From contig VXAY01002814.1 of the NCBI GenBank assembly GCA_013399855.1, positions 1 to 64,000 of the forward strand: DNA of 64,000 bases, in the 5' to 3' direction. The notes beneath the pieces were generated by a model. That model saw only the letters and a list, made by a program, of their open reading frames with translations. It was not told the origin of the DNA and did no database searches. How positions within the stretch are numbered: the first letter of the stretch is position 1; each line of letters opens with the position of its first letter. The position numbers and the translations under genes are program-made. Of this stretch, positions 1-12,800 are shown one piece after another. Origin of the DNA: Oxyruncus cristatus. Taxonomy: Eukaryota > Chordata > Aves > Passeriformes > Cotingidae.

Positions 1-190
1 GAGAAGTAAGAGAGGGAGGAGAGGAATGGGAGGAGGAGAGGAATAAGAGGAGGAGGAAAGAAACAGGAATAAGAGAAGAGGAATAGGAAAGGAGAAACAG
101 GAAGGGGAAAGGAGGAACAAATGGAGGAGAGGAATAGGAATAGGAGGCGAGGAAGAGGAACAGGAGAGGGAAAGGAGGCATAGGAGGAGC
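1..190. repeat. Purine-rich (GGAGGA/GGAATA) low-complexity tract
   Basis: Almost pure A/G sequence built from irregular GGAGGA, GGAATAGGA and GAAACAGGA units. It starts at the window edge, so its full length is unknown. It abuts the GC-rich block that follows and could be part of that promoter region. Confidence 0.85.
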
Positions 191-199
191 AGACGAGTA

Positions 200-480
200 G
201 GAGAAGGGCGAAAGGCTTTCCGCAGCCCCCCGAGAACTTCTCTCCCGCCTTGCCGAGCCCCGCAGCGCTGCTCCCACCAGCCCGGGGTCAGGGATCCAGT
301 GAGCTCCCGGGGTGCCCTGCCCTCCCCGGCGCCCTCCCGCTCCGCACCTGCCCCGGGCCCGCGCCGAGACCAGCAGGAAAGCTCTCCCATGCGCTTGTTC
401 CCCCCCGGTGAGGAGGTTTGGCTCTGCCCGAGGCGCGGGCAGCCCCGGGGCACACGAGCGAGATGGGGAGGTGAGCAAAC
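200..480. promoter_or_regulatory. GC-rich, CpG-containing block, possible LPAR3 promoter
   Basis: This block has many CpGs and C-runs, in contrast to the AT-rich sequence on its right. Small open frames occur on both strands but none resembles a protein I know. In human, LPAR3 lies next to the 3' end of MCOLN2 on the same strand, so its promoter would be expected about here on the minus strand. That assignment rests on synteny only; no LPAR3 coding sequence is visible in the window. Confidence 0.4.
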
Positions 481-499
481 CTAAAGGGCTGCGCGAAAA

Positions 500-3330
500 G
501 CCCGTCAGAAGATCCATCATCATTCACGCATTAGGAAACAAAAGCAAGACTCAGATAAAATTGCAATAACTTCTGCGAGTAGATCTGGACAGTACAGACA
601 GCATCACACGTAGCTGTTCTTTTAAAGAGTGTAGAAAGCAAGCAAGAACCACCTCACACCCAACACAGTGATACAGAAACCTTGAGGCTCGTGTCACCTC
701 TAACGGGCAGGATCGAGAACACACAGCTCTGCAATGAAGGACAAGTCAAATGCAAATGCAGAAGGTATTACAAGACCAAATTTATCTGAGGACCATGATC
801 AGATGGATCTGACCCATTGCCACCTACCTGAATCACTTATGGACAGCAGACATATATCCAAGAAGTGCAGACCTACACATGTGCCTTCTCAGAGCTGGAG
901 AACTGGCAAAAGAAAATACCAGCAGAACATCTCTGCCCCACTTCTCAGAAATCCTGGTAATTCTAGCATGAAACATAGACAGAGTTAAAGCCTAGGTACA
1001 GCCTTGCACGTGAACATTATATATGAAATGCCAAACAGACCCCATTCCATCACCTTTCCTGTTTCATCCAAAAAAAGGAATACCCCAAAGTAAGAACCCA
1101 AACTCTTATTTGCCTTGTCCCCCTCACTTGAATGCTCACCTTGAAGATGGCTTTGGAAATTTTCTTCCTTCTTTCCTGTTTCTTCCTAATCCAGCCTTTT
1201 CAATCTCTCATCCATTTCTCTTCTCCTTTGGTTAAGTCTTACAAGCAATTAGCAAAAGCTTCTTATTCCCAGAGAACAAGACAATGGAAAGCCACAGGGT
1301 TTTTTTCAGAGCACTTTGCGAAAGTTTATGCTCCAGTTCTGCTTTCATTACTTTGCAGCACCACCTCAGCAGCTGGAGTGAGACCACCTATCAATTAGTA
1401 ACTGTGTTCAAACCTGTATTAATGTGCAGAATTAAGAGTCAACAGATGCCAGATTTCCTGTTAAGTTTATTCTCTGTAAAATAGAGAGCCAGTAATAAGA
1501 GCCAGCAAGTGGCTCTTATCTTTCTTTTCCAACAGGGAAAAAACCCCCAGAACACCAGATGGTGAAGACAACACATTAGTTTCTGTGCCATTAGTTTTCC
1601 ATTTCTACCACACATTAGTGACCTGCTCTAATATGGTAGGGCTGAAGCAGCAGTCTACCTAGCAAGCAGCTCATACATTTTAAACAATAAAAAAATAATC
1701 AATACTGGACGAGAAAGCTTTATGATTCCATTACAGAAATTAAGTCTTAAAATGAGTTAGGAAATGTGTTCTCTACAAATACGTTATTATAATCTGTGTT
1801 GATAACACTTTTCCTCATTCCCTGAGGATTCTCTAACAAACAAGTATTTATCTGAGCAATGGCTTTGGCAGGTTGCATTCAATGTCCTACTAAAATTGGA
1901 AAGAGACAGTTGGAGTTGGAGCTCGAGTGAGGAGCCACAGCTCCTTCACTGTGGCTCACAACGCCAAGGGTACAGGATGTACCTCACCTGCTTTAGGGAA
2001 GAGAGGCACAAGGCCTCAGGAGGCAATGAGCCTGTTACACTGTTCATACCTTATATGCCTAGTTATCCACATACAGAACATTAGTATCTGCATTTTCTAA
2101 ATTCAAGTTTCTCACCTCAGATTTCTCTAAGTACTGGTAGAGGGCAGGGCAGTAAGGAAAATACAGTTCATTTTCAGATGTGCTGGAACTGTATGATTTA
2201 GAGACATTCCAGAAAGCTATCAGTAAAATGGCAGCAAACTCAGAAAACACCAGCATCTTATGCACAACAAAGTAAAGGCTGTGCATAGTGTGGAACAAGA
2301 AACTGCTGGCAATCAGTTAATGCTGATCATTCTAAAGTCTGCAGAAAAGCACTTGGGTTACCCAGGGCCCCAGAGCATACACTAGAAGGCTAACATTGAC
2401 CCAAACAAGTTCTGCAGATGAACACTAGGAGAAAAGTTGACTCTTCTGTCCTGAGTGGAAGACAGTAATCCTCTGTTCCAGATCATGCAATTAGCATCAG
2501 TTTGATGAAAAGACAATTACAGAAAATCTTTGCTAACAGCACAAAGTCTTGGTTATTGGTAGCAATTTCATTTATAGCCACAAGCTTTAGTAACAGATGA
2601 GGCCACTGAAATGCATTGCTCAGACTGGAATAGGGAGAAGATTCTGTCCCAAAGACACTTCAGAAAGAGAAGCATTTATATTTGTAGAGCCTGGATGCAT
2701 CAAAATATTCACATGAAAAATACCTGTTTTGGACACCTAGCTGCAGCCTAAGCAAGCTAAAATGGCATTCCCTTTCAACAAAAAAACCTTCATAGTTAGG
2801 AAGGTAAGAACAAGGCAGGAGATTTAAAAAACAAAACAAACAGGGAAGGAAAAAAAAAGCTGCTACTCACCTCACTCAATGTTTTGAATTGCCTTTGCCA
2901 TTCGTAACACTAACACTTGCAGAGATGATCAGCAGTAAAGAACACATATAGCAAGACCAAGTCCTAGCCAACACACTGACATCATCTACTAAGGAGTATT
3001 TTTAGGGAGCAGATAGTGGACAAAGTGAAGTACCTGATATGATAGCCCACCCACCCCAGGGGCATTCAGCACCCCTGAAAGTCTCCAGAAGTACCTGGTT
3101 AATACCTATGCACTACTATACTGGAAGTGCTAAAGCAGTAAGTTTAATCCAGACACAGTAAAAATCAAATATTGTGGGTATAATAGAAAAGACAGCCAAT
3201 AAAAGGATAACAAACTGCTTTTTAATAAAGCTATTAAAGAATAGATTATGACCTATGAGTGGTTTGTGTTAAAAGGATATACAAGAGGGAGAACCACAAT
3301 TATTTTGCACTTTTGTGCAGCTTTTTAGTT
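500..3330. other. Intergenic, no gene seen
   Basis: AT-rich unique-looking sequence. Open frames of 60-90 codons occur on both strands but have no recognisable composition, domain or splice context. No clear repeat was seen. It separates the left-edge GC block from the 3' end of MCOLN2. Confidence 0.6.
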
Positions 3331-3339
3331 TTACATAAA

Positions 3340-3345
3340 TTTATT
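3340..3345 (-). terminator. MCOLN2: Candidate MCOLN2 polyadenylation signal (AATAAA)
   Basis: AATAAA on the minus strand, about 500 bases after the MCOLN2 stop codon. A second AATAAA on the same strand is at 3430-3435. Either could end the 3' UTR; cDNA is needed to choose. Confidence 0.4.
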
Positions 3346-3848
3346 TTCAAATAAATGAAGTGTGCCAAGTAGAAATGACAGGCTGAATGCGTCACTTTAA
3401 GTGAAAAGCTCCTCTTTACTCGGTTACCTTTTATTTAATACTTTTTAACATAGAATTATTTTATGAAAGTTATTTTCATTTAATTCTTTTCCTTATTAAC
3501 AACAACAGTTCATTCAGGGCCACTTTCCTTCCCCGTAGAGCTGATCAGCAAACAGAGCTCCCACAGACAATGCTCAAGGATAAGTCTTCTTTAATGTGAC
3601 AGAACTTGAAGCAATAATACAGAGTTCTTCATAGCTCTCCTCCAGACACAGATTCTGGGCTCTCCTGAATGTTAGCCAGCTGATGTCACATTAGTAGCTT
3701 TTTTTCCCCAAAAAACCCTTAATTAGGTAAGACTAGTCTGTTCATGAGGCAGGTCCAGATGGTGGGTTTCATTGCAATTTGGAGAATTATTCTTCTCCGT
3801 ACCACTAGGCTCTCTTTGCATTTGTTAGTGGTGAATTTCAATGTGCAA

Positions 3849-3888
3849 TCATGAATTAATAAGTATCAAGTCATCATCACTCTGTTGT
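3849..3888 (-). CDS. MCOLN2: MCOLN2 exon 14, C-terminal tail and stop
   Basis: The acceptor tttgcag precedes the last 13 codons and TGA (3849-3851). It encodes [13 protein letters not shown] after the AG|A codon split, matching the human RKRSDDHLIPIS tail. The DDDLILI stretch resembles an acidic dileucine sorting signal (inference). Confidence 0.9.
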
Positions 3889-6800
3889 CTGCAAAAGAAA
3901 AAAAGTTCACAATTCTCCATTCAGCAAGAAATGTACTAGGAAGCATTTACCCACACAAGGTGAGTTTTGGTCCTTCTGTTCTATGCTCTCCCATTTCAGC
4001 AACTCCCAACACCTGCACTAGGACAATCAAGCAGAAACTGCCATAGTAGCAAAAGCTCCAGATTTTCACTCTAACTACAAAGGCTGTGCCCTCAGTACTG
4101 TGCAGTGCATTACACTGAAGTATATTTATTACGATCCAGCAGACAAAAATCTAATTCTGAACAATGCCTTTCATGTGAAACCTGAAGCTGTAACTGGCTG
4201 GAGTTCTTGTTAACTAGCTGGCTTTCAAGTGTCCACAGTAACTGCTGGGATACCTGCCCATCATCTCACATGCTCCTTTCTGGTTGTGAGGTGTTAGGTG
4301 TCTGCAGACACAAAATTCTAAGAATCAACTCTCAGACCAGCAAACAATAGGTGAGAGTTTCATCTCTCACCACCACCTTAAAAAGGACCACTGCCAGGCC
4401 TGAGTTTGGCAGCAACAAGACACCAGTGTGTTTCCATTATTCTGAGAGATGGTATTCAAACAGTTTGCCTTATAGACACAGCATAGCTTTGGGATTAAGC
4501 ACCAGTTCCTGGCTGATCCACATATTCTCTGGCTTTCTGCTACTACTCCAAGCTTAGTAGTAAATCTTTTTAGAAACACATGACTTTCAAAACCCTAAGA
4601 AGCAGAGTCTTGGTTTGTTCCTGAATCCTTGGTGTACTCCACAGTCCTTCCATCAGGTTCTGCATGGTATTTTTTGTAAGAGTATAACACTTAAAACATG
4701 TGTTTAAGCTCAGAATTGTTCTATCATCAGCTAACTAAAGATCTAACACCAAGTAGAGTACAAGAGGAAGAAAAGCATCCAAACATCACACAGGCTGAAT
4801 TCTGGATGCTCCAGCATTTGTGACACAGCACTCTGCAGTGAGATACCAACTGATGTACTTCTCAGGAAAACACACTACTGACCTCCTGCAGCAGCAGAAG
4901 AATGGCATAGAAGTCTGGTCTTTTCTGTAGCCAGCACTGTCATGGTCCTTTAGAAATTCATGTAGATCTGTTACTGGAAAACCACTCTGTTGGTATTTCT
5001 GAAAGAAAAAGCATTTTATCTAGAACACTCCAGAAGTTACTGGGCACAACATGTTCTGAAGTTTCCTATAGAGTGTGATAGTAAAACCAGACTATTTGGT
5101 TAAATTGTCCAGTATTGCTGTAGAAAGGAAAAAGCCCAATCCCACCCCATAAACACCACATATATAGCTGATGGGACAAAGCACCCTAAGTGACAGAAAA
5201 TTCATATTGTTCAGAGGTTCTCTTATATTTTGTTTGCTGTCCATAAGGCCAAGCAAGTGATCTCAGGTCATACTGGCGTTAATTGACTTTCCCTTGTTCA
5301 CAGAGAGCTGCTGTGCTCACAGTGGGATCGTTTTCCCTAAAAACTCTAATGCTGGATTTGAAGGGCCCTAGTGTGGGTATTCAACATCGCCATGCTGAAG
5401 AAATGCTATGAAAAACACAAGTTCAGCATACTGAAATAGCTCCCAATTGATCCACATGAAGTGCTTAGAGGGAAGAGTAACGGTAAAACACAGCTTTGCA
5501 GGTCAGATCATCCAGTAAACTCAGAAGCACAGACAGTTAAGTTATATTTGGAGATGCTTAGAAAGTGGAGCTTTCTGGAACTCATAGTTCATGTCAGACC
5601 AGTCTTATTCTGCTGGCTTGTTTCTCTGACACGAAGACAAGAGCTGAAGAGCATGATCCACGTTGCCTTCCCGTTGGTCACTGAGGCACCAGGAGCACAA
5701 AGGGGAGACAGCACTTGAGGTCAAGAACAAAAGGTAATTATTGAAAACTTGGCTTCATTTTCAGACTGTTCCTACTGGAAATGGATGGCGCAATTTTAAC
5801 TTGAATGAGAAGGGTCTTTCAGAACATATTTCCTTTTAACCATACATTTCCAAGCAGCACATTAAGCAAGCCAGATGAGTCTTAATGATGGTCTTAAATG
5901 AACTTTGAGTTATCTGGTTGAACCTTGCCAAACTCCTGCCAAAGGCATATATCTGAGATATCAGCAAACCCTTCCTGACCTCATCTTTTGATGCTATGAG
6001 AAGAAACATTCACTCCAAACAAGGCTCATCTAGCTCTATGTATCTATACTTAAAAATTTTTTCCATTCGTCCCTCCATTTACGCTTCCATTAGCTGTTAC
6101 ATTACTGAAGCCAGGTGAAGCAGCGGAAAACAGAATGTTGACACACATGGGATAATTTTTCAAACCAATTATTGCTTAGTCATTTGAATGACTAACAGTC
6201 AACCCCCCAATCTTGACACGGACTAAACTAAAAGATTTCAGTAATCTCATCATAACTAATACCGGATAGTATCGTGTTGAGCAATTAGCAAGAATGAATA
6301 CAAATCTGATTAGAAATGTAACAGAAAACAAATGTTTTACCTTTATGGTGTCATAGGAGTCAGTAATAAGTGCAATAAAAAGGCTGAGGATCATATATAT
6401 AAACAGACTAATGAAGGAATATAGATATAACCGGCTGAATCTCCACACCAACGTGCTCTTCTGCTGGATTTGAGCAAATGTTGCAAACATATCATCACCA
6501 TTGACCAGAGAAAACAGACATTCAGCCACTGTGTTCAGATCTTCAAACTAGAAAATGAAAAATAGAAGTTATTGGTAGAATGTGAAGATCAATCACCCGT
6601 ATTTAAAGGGAAAGTTAAAAAACCCCCCACTTCTGTTTTTATAACACTGACTTTTATGCACAGCAGAAGAAAAAATCCAACCCAGACAATCAAATGCTAC
6701 CACAGTTTACTGTATATTCAGGCCAAAACATACTTATTAGTAATAGAACCATGGAGAAATATAATCTTGACTAAGCATGATATTGACATCAGACATAAGA

Positions 6801-9800
6801 TTTATTATCAAGAAATAAACTTGTAATGCTCAACAGGCAAAACAGTCACTATCTGAACACCACAGAAAGTTAAAGTTACTGAACTTTAAGAATTTTAGGC
6901 CAGCAGAAAACTATCGTTCCATTTGCCAAAGCTCAGATTAGGTGATTTCACAGAATGTATACAGTAAATCAGTGGTAGTATGCTGGAAGCAGAATCCACA
7001 TCCTCTGGTTTCCCAGCTCTGCAGCATACTGGATTATGTGTAATAAATCAATACTGAATTAAGGAATCAGTGGTAGTATAAAAGGTTCCAGAGCTTGAGT
7101 GGTCTAAACTAGATTTGTCATGCAATAACAATCTATTCCCAAAGCACTTTCTGAGCTGTAGGTACAATCTACAGCTGGATTGTGAAGCTACTGAAATACA
7201 CCCTGCACAGAAATTATGGTTTCATTTCAAGGACATTCTCTTAAATTCTAAACTCCATTTCCCCAAGCTGGAATTTGTCCTGGGGCTAAATTCCATTCAG
7301 CTACCCAGTGAGCACACTTTCCCCTCTTGCTCTGGCTCTCCAAATAACTGGATTTGTTAACCATACTTTATCAGACAATACAAATTAATACACAATGTTT
7401 TAATATGATTATTATTAACAAAGTAGAACGACTACACTCACTTGAGCTGTGGCCCTATGTTGAGAAGATGTCAAGAGGCATGTGCTTGTAAGGAGAACAT
7501 ATTGTTGCACAGGAACAGCAGGTCTGGTTTACACCTATGGCTTATTTTGTTATTACTGTTTTTATTGAATTTTAAAGCCATGTGAAACTCAGCAGTACAT
7601 TACCTGATAAGAAAGGGGGCATGGCATGGGTAATTTCTGAGCAACCCACAAGTTTTGATGCAGATACAGAGACCTGCTAAGAACTGCTCACCTGTAAGAC
7701 CTGGATTGACAAACACAAAATGCAGAATACCCACTCACTCTGACTGTAGTAGAAGAAAAACCAACACATATATTTCTGTATTTTTGAGCATAAGGATCTT
7801 TCTGGTGTTTGTGCACATCGGGGAAGGCTCTTGTCATTTCTTACCAGGGCCAGTTTTGGTGGCTGGAGAGCTCCAGGAAGCCAGCCATGCCCTGGGCAGC
7901 ATCACATCACCTTCCCATGGGACACTGGGGAACTGGTAGGAACAGGAACCCCCCACAGTTACAGCTGCTTTCCTTGACATTGATCTCCAATACTTTGGTA
8001 AGATGTAGGTAAGCATGTTCGTAGATAAGCACATTATTGACTACACTTCCTTTTGCTCAGATGATTCACATACTTGTTGTGGGGAAGTTACAACACTAAT
8101 TATCTTCTGTCTGGTTTAAACAGTTGACCCTCTAGTGTGGCAGATGATCCCACTGCATCCAGCATCCCACAGAGAAATATATTGTCATCAACCTGGAACA
8201 CGTGCAGACTTAATACCTACATTGCTCAAAGAAGAGAAACAGCTCAGGGGGGATGTGGGGCACAAGAATCTGAATCAAGCACTGCAGCATGTCTCTCTGT
8301 TACATATATACTGTGTGTAACCAGAGATCAAGAATAAGAACTCTTACATTTGCCAGTCTTTAACAGACATCTAGAATTTGACAAAACATGAACCTGCTTT
8401 TTTGCAAACTGTCACATAGGGCATCTGCCAAGAGGAAAAACAAACAGGGTTGTTTTTAGGATTGTTTTTGCTTGTGTTTTAGAACGTACAAAGCCTTGCT
8501 CCTGCACTCAGGTTTCAGACAAGACATGCCAGGCACACACTTTGATACTAACCTGAGGAGAACAAACAAACAAATCCACAACACACCCACACACAGGAAG
8601 CAAAGTAAATAAGACAAGCATTCATCCACCCCTTTATGAGTCATAATTTAGGGGCTGAAGTTACATGGCATGGGAAAGATTTGGAAAAACAAAGTCAGAG
8701 CCAAGGAGATTCGAAAAAAAAAAAGAAAAAAAAAAGAACAGTGAGCTGAACTGGGATTGCCAGAAGAGGGCGAAAGAGATCACACAGTACCACAGAATAT
8801 GCTGAGTTAGGAGGGACCCTTAAGGATCATCAAACCCAACTCCTGGGCTTGCACAGGACCATCCCCAAGAGTCATGCCATGTGCCTGAGAGCATTGCCCA
8901 AATGCCTCTTGAACTCTGGCAGGCTTGGTGCTGTGACCACTGGCCTCAGGAGCCTGTTCCAGCACCCAATCACCCTCTGGTGATTTTCTAATATTTAACC
9001 TAAACCTCCCCTGGCACAACTTCAGGCCATTCCCTCAGGTCCTGTCCCTGGTCCCCACAGAGCAGAGATCAGTGCCTGCCCCTCCTCTTCCACTCACGAG
9101 GAAGTTATAACTGCAATGAGGTCTCCCCTCAGTCCTCTCCAGGCCTGGGTAAACCATCCACTCATTACAAAAACAGCTTGGTGTAGGAGATGACACTGAT
9201 TTCAAGCACGCAGTAAAAGCAGGAATACAGTTATTTCATCAAAAGGAGCAGGTGACAGAAGGTATGTATGGAAGGAGAAACACTCCCATGTTCACATTAC
9301 AGCTTTTATACAGAAATATTAATTTAAGATACATTTCTGTTGTTATAACTGGAGCTATACACACACACAGACATATCATTAGACCAGAAAAGGACTGATA
9401 CTGCTGACGTACCTTTTCATGATAAGGTCCCAGGACAATCCAGCCACAGAAAGTATAGCCAAGATAAATCATCCCAGCACAACAACAAAACCTTATCACT
9501 TTTGGCAATGATGCCTGCATAGTTAAAATGAGTACCTACAAGTCAGAGCGGAGCGAAAGAGAAGGGAAAAAAAGGCAAAAAATTAGAGAGACCTGAATAA
9601 AAGTGACATTAGTATATATATATATGCTTTAATTATTAGACGTTTGATTTCTGCCTTACATTGTAGGTTTGAAAATATCCCAGGTATCTGATGACTCCAA
9701 CCCAGACAAACAAAGTTGATGTTCCAAGTAAAATGCTGCAGACATCGTAACTTGTGAGGTTCTGAGGGATCCAAATAGAGCAGGTAGTCAAATTACAAAG

Positions 9801-12800
9801 CAGTAGGTATGTCAGCTTGACAGCTATTCAAGTTCCAGCAGTTCAAACAAACAAAGCAGGGCAGTTCAATATTGAAAGGATGTTGCTACATCACAAAAAT
9901 CAGATCAATGTGAACTGCAGTTATTTACTGAGATCATTCAAATGCAACTGTGCTGCAAATGACTTTTTGAAGTTTTGCATGAAGTCTGGAAGAACAAAAG
10001 CCCTTAGTCTGGTTACAACAGTTTCAAAATTAGATTTAATAACTCAATTTTTGTTTAAAAAAGGTTACTATATGCTATTGTTAGGCAGAGAAGCTCTCAT
10101 TCAGTATTGAGAAAAACATAAGCCATCATTTAAATTAGAAGTGACTCTTGAGACTACAACTGTTTTCATGCTACATGTATTTATATCTCTAAATCTACTT
10201 GCACTTTACTTTAGAAGGCTAGAACTGGTTGCAATAAGCACAAGATAGACATCTAGCTCATGTTTTCCTACCCTCATTCCCCACCTCACTATGTAGCCAG
10301 AGGATTCTGAGTGTTCCTCTGAAGGCCGCTCTGGGCACCTGCCCTTTGAGCCTTAGTACACGTGAAACAGGAGCAGCACACTACCTACTCTGTCCTTCCC
10401 AGAATACAGAGTTTTGTGAACACATGAATTGTTGACAGACATCCACTGAAGCAAAAAAAAAAAAAAAAACCAAAACAAAACAAAAAAACACCACCACCAC
10501 CAACAACAAAAAAACAAAAACAAAAACCCTAGAAAAAACCAAACAAACCCAAAAAGCCTCCTAAAGAGTTGGACAAAGCACATTGATTTCAGCAAGCCCA
10601 GACTGAGGTGAGCAGGTGACAGTCTGTGCCTAAGACTGCCAGGAAAGTAAGCTGTAACAGCCATTCTTCCAGTCCTACAAGCCATCAAGACCCCTGTTGT
10701 GCCCAAGGGGACAACTGTTGTTTTCCCTGTACTAGTATGTGCTACTACTTCTCAAAGAACTAACAACACAAAATGTTGGGGGTTTTTGATAGGAACTGTC
10801 TACCCACCTGTCCTATCCCAGGGATTAGGGGTCTTAGCACTGTGGAAATAGGATGTTTAAATAGCTTACTGAAAGACTTTGGGGAAGAGAGTGACTGAAA
10901 GCAGCTATTGGTCAAAGCAGCAGTAGGAAATGAACCAGCAAAAGTAAACAGATGACTATTGACTATTATAGCTCACTTTCATTTGTCCCCAAGTTAAAGC
11001 ACATTACACATGGTTGTAACAAGGCTAGTGGTTTAGCTGAGGTATTAAACTCTCACCTTAGCTTTTATTTCCATTTTTAGGATTGACCCAATGATTGTCA
11101 TCACATCACTGATAATTACCAGGACATACCATCCATTTATGAACTCCAGTTGATCAGCATGGCAGACACGACGCTTATACTTCTCCAAGAAGAAATTCAC
11201 AAATCTCTATAGACAAGAATTCAGATGTTTAGTTACAGGTCACCTTAGATGAAAAATACGTACAGATGCCCTAGTGTAGCAAAGCTCAAGTTTCACATAC
11301 CCCCTTTTCCTATAGTATTTGCTGGAATAATAGTTTAAAAATAATTCTCAATAGCAACAGAAATAAACAGAAAAAAAATATTAAGATGGGTTTAAGCCAG
11401 TGGAAACAAACTTTCCACAGAACAGCTGACTTCATAATCATTCCCCCCAGCCTAAGCATGTCCTGTTAGCTACAATAGTTTCTGTCCCACTCCAGCAGAG
11501 CAAGGCCATTGAACTAAAGAACTGAAAAAGGCAATAACTCAAATACAACTACAAGACAAGAGCTCTCATTTCCAATAGAGCAAACAATGTAATTTCCATG
11601 CCCAACACTGCCCATCTGCTTTCACATGCTCTTTCTGCTACGAATAGATGTGATGCCCCTATTCCTGACAGCAGTTTGACAATGCCTTTGTTGAGTTGTG
11701 TCCTCTTCACCCTTGGTCTCGTTTCCAAGCTACGAAAAGGATATATTGAACAAGACAAACAAGTGTCTGTGCTTTTATATCCTATCTACCCTGGACTCTT
11801 TCTCTCATAAGCCACATGCTTACAAAGTTTGTGCTAATTACTAGGTACAAGCTGGCACATCTCAGGGTCCAGCTTGTGTTTATGCACCAGTATTTTGACC
11901 AGAAAAACCAAGTCTGCTTACGTAAAGCTCTGCAAGCAGCTTGAGAGGAAGCTGGACAGAGCTAGTCCCAGTCTGCAAAGGAAGCTGAGAAGAGAAGAAG
12001 GTGACAGCAGATGGATCAGGTGTTATAAGGGGAGAAGAAGGAAAGAAGAACTGAAAAAAGGTGGTTCCAGCCCCAGAAAGACAAAAAACCCCCCAAAACA
12101 ACCGATCACCTAAAAAAAACCCCAAACAAAACCAAACAAAAACCCCAGACAGAGTTAGACTATATGCTATACTTTACATTCCCTCCAGTTGGACCTGGCT
12201 TTGAGGGATGTTCATTAAGACATTAATTTATTACAAAACCTCTAGGGAAATTCTACTCTGAACCAAGCAAGAAGGAATTCGTGTTTTGGAGGTGCGGGAC
12301 ACGCTGGCTGTTCACAGCAAAAAAGACCCAGAAGTCTTTCTTTGTAAAATCCTGGACAAAAAAAGGGTCCTTCTTTTGCCCTTGAGAGATACAACAAAAA
12401 CTTCATATTACAGCACTACGCAAAGAGAAATAAAACCAATTCAGCTCGCAACTGTTCAGAGATAACAGTATGAGAAGAACATCTTGCAACAGATTTTTTT
12501 CAGTTTACTGAAAAAACGTTACTCAACAAACATACCCCTTCAAAAGACCAGCAGCAAAGAAGGCAGAGACCAAATAAGTACTGAGATCACGAGCACTGTG
12601 CTTACCCTTTGTAGTCTCAAGGCAAGAACAATGGATCGTGTGCAGAGGATGAGAGAAGTAAAGCAACATAAAATGACAAATCCATCAAAGACTAGAATAT
12701 ACTGAGTGTTCTTCTGGAGAACTGTAAAGAGTCAAAGAAATGGAGTACGATTAATCTTTTCACATCTCTTTAAATGCCAATTATGTGACATTTTGTAACA

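Noticed and set aside
10353..10706. 117-codon minus-strand frame rich in Phe, Leu and Trp
   Set aside because: Translation of the A/C-rich tract; not a membrane protein.
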